From positions 25,194,001 through 25,258,000 of the forward strand of contig NC_046681.1 of NCBI RefSeq assembly GCF_009870125.1: a stretch of DNA of 64,000 nt, given 5' to 3'. Position numbers and translations under genes: made by a program. This document shows positions 60,501-64,000 of this stretch, piece after piece. The stretch is from Drosophila pseudoobscura. Taxonomy: Eukaryota > Arthropoda > Insecta > Diptera > Drosophilidae. Position 1 is the first letter of the stretch; each line of letters begins with the position of its first letter. The notes below the pieces were generated by a model. That model was not told the origin of the DNA, searched no databases, and saw nothing but the letters and a program-made list of their open reading frames with translations.

Positions 60501-63166
60501 TTGTTTTACTTTTTGCCACAAAACAAATAATGTTGATTGCTGCGTTGATAGGAAAATTACCGCATCTGTTGTGAGTGGAATGTTGTATAAGATAGACACA
60601 TACATATGTACATATAGTCCCCCCCATTCTCCAGTCCCCAGTCTCCAGTTCCAGTATTTCCATATTTGTTGCTTGAAAATGCAAATGGATCGCTGTGGAT
60701 TGGATGCCGTACAAATGGGAGGGGATTAATTACCCACACAAGCTGTGGGGACCTTAGAGAGAGAAAGAATAAGTGGATGGCTCATTCAATTATACCAGTT
60801 TTTATTGTTATTGCATTTCAAACAGCAATGAACACTCTCCACATCCACCGTCCCCCTTCCTATCTTCTATCTTATCGTTCGTTCTTCTATCATTTGCAAA
60901 TGCATTTACCCTAAATGATTTTTTATGACATTTTATACAGTTTTTAACGAGAATTTCATTATAAAAAACAAAAAACTACAGAGTCCGAAAGAGTAAATAA
61001 ATCAAAGGGTTGCCAACTTTGTATCTGATTTTTTGATGACTGATATTGATATGGCGCTGGCCGGCGCTGCGTTTACCGTTTGCCATGCTTATCAGTAGCG
61101 AGTGATAACACCAGGTGTTAGATAGCAGATAGAGAGGGAGAGAGAGAGAGAGAGGGGTAAACCGAGGGGAACGTCATGCAAAAATCGATCAGCTGTCTGT
61201 CGTTTGCTGTAATGAGAGTTGTCCGCGCGCTGCAATCAATTACCCCGTCCAGATAGCTAATCAATATGGCAGCCAGCCAGCCACAGCTACAGATACAGAT
61301 ACAGCGCACCCCCCCGAATGTGATTCAATGTGGCATTGGACGGGTAGTAGTTCAAGGGTAATCGGGGGAATTGTGGGGGAACTGTTGTCCTACTTATGGC
61401 TGATGACCAGCTGACCAGAGCGATAGAGAAACAAACCCCAAACATCGATCTACGGTTGTCATATGGTTGCTATATCGTTTGGAGAGAGGGTAAAATGGCT
61501 GTCAGGAACGCCAGATAATTACATTTGAATAGATCTTTGGTATTCGATTACATGAATTCTTCTATAATTTAGTATTTATGACTGCAAGCTGAAGGAAGTA
61601 TCTCGAATGAGTGACATATTTAAATTTCGAAATTTATCGATTAATAATTCGATAAGTCGTCTCTTTTGATTTAATTGTTTTTAATTTCTAACAAATTAAT
61701 TAATAATCAATAATTAATATATGTTAGCCTTAATGAGGATAAACGGATCCGATTATCGATAATCATTAAATAATCAATAAATTCGGTAGCAAATAGTAAT
61801 TCTAGAATTAATTTATTTTCCATCGGTGATATATTAATGGGTAAATCCACCCACCCATTAATCCATTATTTCTCAGTTGATATTTGATATTTGCCTGAAT
61901 TATCCAAATACTTTTCCTTTTTGCTTGAAATATTTCACAAAGTTGTACTTTGATCCATGAGAATAACGCCCTTTCAATATCAATTGCTCAACATTTCAAC
62001 TTATTTTATGATTTTTACGTGTACCTCCTATGGGTGATGGTAGACAAACCTATAAACTCTTTTCTGATAAACGATTTCCCAAGAAATGTTTTGCTTCAAA
62101 CCAAAATTACCATTAAATATTTATAGTTCCAGTGAACCTTAGCAAATTGGTGGAGCACTTCATGGAGTATTCTGTTTGGTGTTTTATTTATTTTTTGTTT
62201 TTTTTTTTTTTGGTTTTGTTTTTTTTATCAATATAAGTATCAAAACTTATCTGATGCATTTTCTCAAGTATTTTATTTTGACCACTTGTCGAATGAGTAA
62301 TTTCGAACATTACGTACACGCCGCTCTTACAGGCGAAATTTAACTACTTATCGGTGCGAATATACGTGTATTTATATCTTGAGCAGTGGTCTGCGTGCAG
62401 GTTGCGACTTTGATGATAGTGAAAGAATGGTTCCTGCGCACTCAAGAGCCCCCCCTAAAACAAATAGAAAATAACAATAACAATCATGTCATATGATTAG
62501 ATGGCCCTCAAGTGGCAGCTGAAACGGCAGCCTCAAACACTTCTTTGGACCATGGCCTGATCTTCAGTGCTTCAGTGCGTAGAGTAATGACCTTACCTAA
62601 GTGGAATTAGCTTGTTGTTTAATCAATTGAAATGTTACTATATTTAATCCGTAATCAAACCCTTGCTAATCGCATTCGTACAATCGATCTATATTTACAG
62701 GCAAGGAGCCGGCACTGCGCTCCTACACGGAAATCCAACAGCTGCTGCAGCAGGGCAAGAAGCGTGACGTAAAGAACATACTCAGAGAGAACTCCTGGCC
62801 GATCAACTCGCCCATACGTGCCCAGCTATGGCCGATGCTATGCGGCCAGCACCTGACCAAGCAGCAAATGCTCGATGGGTTCTACTGGGAGATGGTCCAT
62901 CAGGTAAATCAGCGAACCCCAACTAAATAATGAATGGTATATAAATTTTGTCATCTCCAAGGTTTTTGGCACCACAGAGCTGTCGGAGAAACCGATTATG
63001 CTGCCCGCCTTTGTGGATGCCACACACTGTTTGCCCTATCACCTGACCAGCACGGGCCGTGCCGTTGCCGATCGCATTGTGAATGTGTTGGGCTATGATT
63101 GCCCCGATATTACCTACAGTCCAGTATTGTATCCCATTACATCGATACTTTTGCATTTCATGTCGG
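42597..63166 (+). CDS. sky: Skywalker, TBC1D24-family Rab-GAP-like protein (5' part, truncated by window end)
   Basis: Coding exons 42597-42747, 62701-62903 and 62962-63166 join in phase. The exon holding the start begins at the acceptor after 42109, so it has about 490 bp of 5' UTR. The last visible exon ends in a GTAAGT donor in phase 1, so the gene continues past the right edge. Sky regulates synaptic-vesicle trafficking through Rab35 and binds phosphoinositides via a cationic pocket. The visible part is the start of the TBC domain. Counting from this first exon puts a lysine at residue 75 and an arginine at residue 79 (VKNILRENSW), which agrees with the published D. melanogaster pocket residues K75 and R79 as I recall them. 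The LPAFVD...PDITYSPVLYP segment matches human TBC1D24. The C-terminal TLDc domain is outside the window. Confidence 0.9.
43129..43154. repeat. GT dinucleotide microsatellite
   Basis: Thirteen GT units in a row, about 380 bp after the first sky coding exon. Confidence 0.9.
45380..45574 (+). repeat. Pair of diverged 60 bp direct repeats with AAATACTAAAAATA words
   Basis: 45380-45440 and 45514-45574 align over about 60 bp. Both start GGAT, both have an AAAATATAC, then an ATCG followed by a GCGGA or GTGGA, and both end AAATACT(A/G)AAAATAC. The space between also carries AAAATACTGAATTTACTG-type words. Confidence 0.6.
50390..50525. promoter_or_regulatory. GAGA-rich block, possible enhancer or internal promoter of sky
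   Basis: A CTCTCTCTCTCTC run (50425-50441), flanked by GCTCGCTCAGTG and two AACAG-rich segments, marks a GC- and GAGA-rich island in AT-rich intron. There is no clear splice donor nearby, so an exon is not proposed. Confidence 0.3.
51945..52410 (+). promoter_or_regulatory. Candidate internal promoter and non-coding exon of sky
   Basis: This island is GC-rich and CTCTC/CAGTCTCAG-rich (51950-52130), with repeated TCAGT initiator-like words. It then turns into an A/G-rich leader-like sequence (52150-52260) and a GT microsatellite (52387-52405). The pattern repeats that of the 23.9-24.4 kb first exon. A usable donor was not identified with certainty. Confidence 0.35.
57655..57674. repeat. GA dinucleotide microsatellite
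   Basis: A short GA run broken by one CT, upstream of the second alternative exon of sky. Confidence 0.8.
57996..58200 (+). promoter_or_regulatory. GAGA-factor-type promoter block with internal duplication
   Basis: Many CTCTC words lie within 200 bp. The block is roughly duplicated: GCACTCTCTCACTCTAGTG...TTTTCGCTCTCTG at 57998-58040 resembles GCACTCTCTCTAGGCACTAG...TTTTTCGCTCTCTC at 58145-58186. Likewise GATGCGCG...TTTACGCGCTCG near 58053-58083 resembles CATGCGCA...TTTACGCGCTCG near 58114-58138. It lies 220-420 bp upstream of the second alternative exon and probably acts as its promoter. Trl/GAF binding is an inference. Confidence 0.5.
58421..59080 (+). CDS. sky: Alternative first coding exon of sky
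   Basis: The exon likely begins after the pyrimidine-rich acceptor CAACCCTCCCCACAG at 58420, or at a nearby start site. An A-rich leader holds repeated ACAGA words (58775-58815). It is followed by ATG at 58915, preceded by AAAAAAAG. It codes 55 codons plus one base (MVGKVFGLKDLEQFSSRRSS..., ending QLSP then a split glycine codon) and ends at CCAG|GTAATA (59080). The phase equals that of the 42.6 kb exon, so either can join the exon at 62701. The peptide differs fully from the other N-terminus and is five residues longer. No known domain is visible, though it contains a basic/serine patch. Coding quality and phase support a real alternative exon. Confidence 0.75.
59081..62700 (+). other. Intron before the shared TBC exons of sky
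   Basis: About 3.6 kb of AT-rich DNA with A-rich stretches at 59.8-60.3 kb, a poly-T run (62190-62228) and the palindrome GATTATCGATAATC at 61751-61764. It ends with the acceptor ATATTTACAG (62700). No coding sequence is seen. Confidence 0.55.
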
Positions 63167-64000
63167 GTAAGTTATCGAAAAACGATCATTAATTGGGAGT
63201 TGGGGAGCAATAGTAGAGGAAATCGGTGTCCAGGATTTTACAGATATATATATATATAGTATACATAAAACTTGAATCATTATGTTCCTATCTTGTATTG
63301 AGATTCGAGCTCAGTTATATTCCTTGTCCTCCTTATTTTCCATTCATCCCTCCGATGACAAACCTGCGCAATCTTACATTTTTAATAAGTATAACATTAT
63401 TACTTGTTTCTGTGTTTTTCTGGATGTTCTATCTATAGGATAGGGGGGTACTCCACACCAATCCACTCCACTCCACACCACACACGTGAAGTGTCAATAT
63501 TTGCTCAAGTCATTTTTATCGCCTCAACAAAATACACAAATAAGTGGCACAATTGTAAGGCAACTCAGTCTGCCGCCTGCCTTCTCTCACTCTACTCTTA
63601 CTATACATCTCTCTCGCTCTCTTAATTTCTATATATTGGAGGGGAATATGGGAGATTCTCTGTGCGAGTATCGCAGCTCATTGCAAATTGATGTATCGTG
63701 ATTTAGTGGCTAATTGATTTGGCCAACATGCAATGAGCCGGGCCATCAAATATGCGTAATTACAAATGTAAATTTCGTCTTTTCTTCTCTTCCTTTTGTA
63801 CAACTTTTGACAGTACAGTGTAGTTCATGGCTTTAGGGCAGATTAAAGGTTAGCGATCGATATGGTGTGGATATAAGAACATACTGAAGGTTTTTTGAAT
63901 ATGTGATTTTTTCACGTATATAGCATTTTCAGAAAATAATTTATCGAATGGGTAAAGTTATCGGAGCAAATTCTTTTTTTTTTTAGTTTAGTTTATTGAG
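63167..64000 (+). other. Intron of sky running off the window
   Basis: It begins with GTAAGT after the last visible exon. The remainder is AT-rich, with CCACTCCACTCCACACCACAC-type pyrimidine/AC repeats near 63455-63485. No further exon is seen before the window ends. Confidence 0.6.

Overview
The window looks like nuclear DNA of a fruit fly of the genus Drosophila. Short introns have GT..AG ends, the genes at the left are compact, and the right-hand 40 kb belongs to one gene with very long AT-rich introns full of microsatellites. The proteins match insect families, and five of them I recognise as counterparts of D. melanogaster genes (CG3704/GPN1, Nth1, RPA2, CG5270/spastizin, Mtp, sky being six candidates, of which CG3704 is placed by family only). 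I cannot fix the species. I see no bacterial, viral or organellar genes, no tRNA or rRNA and no CRISPR array.

Left part (1-8.2 kb), dense housekeeping-like genes. A probable terminal coding exon of an unrecognised gene (+, 362-508) is followed by an intronless GPN1-type GTPase (-, 814-1980), a broken hAT transposase copy (-, about 2.2-3.4 kb), Nth1 DNA glycosylase (+, 3598-4963, four exons), RPA2 (+, 5163-6059, four exons) and a four-exon aspartate-aminotransferase-like gene (+, 6564-8155). Nth1 and RPA2 each have a Motif-1-type core-promoter element upstream and are only 200 bp apart, so they form a small DNA-repair/replication neighbourhood.

Middle part (8.6-21.6 kb). A very large eight-exon gene (-, 8655-15912) encodes a FYVE-finger protein of the spastizin/ZFYVE26 family. 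Across a 1.7 kb intergenic gap lies the divergently transcribed six-exon microsomal triglyceride transfer protein gene Mtp (+, 17628-21567).

Right part (about 23.9 kb to the end). This is the 5' two-thirds of skywalker (sky, TBC1D24 family), running off the right edge. I see one non-coding first exon, two alternative first coding exons (42.6 kb and 58.9 kb) with the same splice phase, and two shared TBC-domain exons at 62.7-63.2 kb. The introns carry GAGA-rich promoter-like blocks, several families of decayed tandem repeats, and clusters of short motifs (CGGATAA/TTATCCG; TGGTGACCCCA at roughly 33 bp intervals; TAGTATTT runs).

The most noteworthy observation is the aminotransferase-like gene. 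It keeps an intact 462-codon frame and the fold landmarks, and it keeps the Schiff-base lysine and one substrate arginine. It has lost nearly every other residue used by aspartate aminotransferases to hold the PLP cofactor. That suggests a neofunctionalised pseudoenzyme rather than a working transaminase.
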